In this document: piece by piece, positions 63,402-64,000 of the stretch | How the letters are laid out: each line of letters starts with the position of its first letter | Numbering within the stretch: the first letter of the stretch is position 1 | Assembly: GCF_015477765.1 (NCBI RefSeq) | Contig: NZ_JADLQQ010000001.1 | Span: 124,001 to 188,000 of the forward strand | Source: Nocardia transvalensis | GTDB lineage: Bacteria; Actinomycetota; Actinomycetes; Mycobacteriales; Mycobacteriaceae | DNA: 64,000 nucleotides | Direction of reading: 5' to 3' | Program-made: the position numbers and the translations under genes | Notes under the pieces: generated by a model | Told to the model about the DNA's origin: nothing | The model's input: only the letters and a program-made list of their open reading frames with translations | Database searches by the model: none

Positions 63402-64000
63402 ATGAGTGACGTGCCCTTCGGATTCTCGAACCGTGACGACGACGATGACCGCAACAAGCGGGACGATCCGTCGGCCTCGGGCGCGAACAACCCGCACGGG
63501 TTCTCGATCGGCGGGTCCGGCGCGGGATTCGATCCGGCCGCGCTCGGGCAGATGCTGACCTCGCTGGGCCAAATGTTCTCCACCATGGGCCAGCCCGGCT
63601 CGCAGTCGAGCGGCCCGGTGAACTACGACGTCGCCAAGCAGCTGGCCCGCCAGCAGCTGGGCGCGACCGTACCCCCGGTGTCCTCGGGTGCGCAGCGCGC
63701 GGTCGACGATGCGGCACATCTGGCCGAGCTGTGGCTGGATGCCGCCACCATGCTGCCCGCCGGTGCGACCAAGACCGCGGCCTGGACGGCCAACGACTGG
63801 ATCGAGCAGACGCTGCCGACCTGGAAGCGCCTGTGCGATCCGGTTGCCGAGCAGGTCTCGGGCATGTGGACAGCGGCCCTGCCGGAGGAGGCGAAGGAGT
63901 TCGCCGCCCCGATGATCGGCATGCTCGGCCAGATGGGCGGCCTGGCATTCGGCTCGCAGCTGGGCCAGGCGCTGGGTCAGCTCGCCCAGGAGGTGCTGAC
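63402..64000 (+). CDS. Zinc-dependent metalloprotease (Rv3195-like), 3' end outside window
   Basis: The first 199 codons of a protein that continues past the window. It begins MSDVPFGFSNRDDDDDRN and a Gly/Ser/Asp-rich disordered head. A helical part follows: VNYDVAKQLARQQL, DAAHLAELWLDAATMLPAG, PMIGMLGQMGGLAFGSQLGQ. This is the N-terminal pattern of the actinobacterial zinc-dependent metalloprotease/hydrolase family, whose HExxH lies further on and is not visible here. Context (UPF0182, ylbL) matches Rv3193c-Rv3195. Confidence 0.88.
   Translation, partial: MSDVPFGFSNRDDDDDRNKRDDPSASGANNPHGFSIGGSGAGFDPAALGQMLTSLGQMFSTMGQPGSQSSGPVNYDVAKQLARQQLGATVPPVSSGAQRAVDDAAHLAELWLDAATMLPAGATKTAAWTANDWIEQTLPTWKRLCDPVAEQVSGMWTAALPEEAKEFAAPMIGMLGQMGGLAFGSQLGQALGQLAQEVL

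Overview
The window is high-GC actinobacterial DNA, most likely from Nocardia or a close relative in the Mycobacteriales. Supporting signs are a UPF0182 membrane protein, a YlbL-type PDZ/Lon-like protease and a zinc-dependent protease in the order seen at Mycobacterium tuberculosis Rv3193c-Rv3195, an Eis-type acetyltransferase, a resuscitation-promoting factor, many GTG starts and many apparently leaderless promoters. The species call is inference.

Layout. 0-4.3 kb: Eis-like acetyltransferase, isopenicillin-N-synthase-like oxygenase and a Tet/Otr(A)-type ribosomal protection GTPase, all on the minus strand. 4.3-8.9 kb: SDR enzyme with a large inverted repeat upstream, secreted HExxH protein, a divergent MerR/metallo-beta-lactamase pair sharing a 20-bp operator, and a class V aminotransferase. 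8.9-12.6 kb: peptide/nickel-type binding lipoprotein and a frameshifted family 3 binding lipoprotein, divergent from cysteine dioxygenase and rhodanese genes (a likely sulfur/cysteine locus). 12.7-15.5 kb: DUF2252 protein and a prolyl-tRNA synthetase with a zinc-type C-terminus.

15.7-42.6 kb is one minus-strand run of tightly packed, mostly overlapping genes. It encodes a hybrid PKS/NRPS pathway: PKS (KS-AT-ACP), NRPS (C-PCP-C-A-PCP), PKS (KS-AT-ACP), NRPS (C-A[Thr]-MT-PCP-reductase), a fatty-acyl-AMP ligase, a BtrH-like protein, an FkbH-like glyceryl transferase/phosphatase, a free ACP, a MaoC-SDR fusion, an ABC exporter and an AbrB-type membrane protein. I do not recognise it as a described cluster. 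The pathway starts at a chimeric junction: a CPBP-like membrane protein gene stops where its catalytic motif should begin, and the PKS frame opens with the back half of a carrier-protein domain. This suggests that a loading module was deleted.

42.6-45.7 kb: Lrp/AsnC regulator, convergent repeats with a very strong terminator, alanine dehydrogenase, and a small exported protein. 46-53.2 kb: LysR regulator, a membrane-anchored Hsp70-like protein with a Ser/Thr-rich tail, a PAP2-diacylglycerol-kinase fusion preceded by three 77-bp repeats that form a chain of coupled 26-codon mini-ORFs, a Ser/Thr kinase with a periplasmic-binding-protein sensor, and a YggT protein. 53.3-57.1 kb: CsbD-like protein, sirtuin, FAD-linked oxidase, WYL regulator, and initiator tRNA-Met with its terminator. 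57.1-64 kb: Rpf with a structured leader, UPF0182, PPA1309-like protein, YlbL, and the start of a zinc-dependent protease cut by the window edge.
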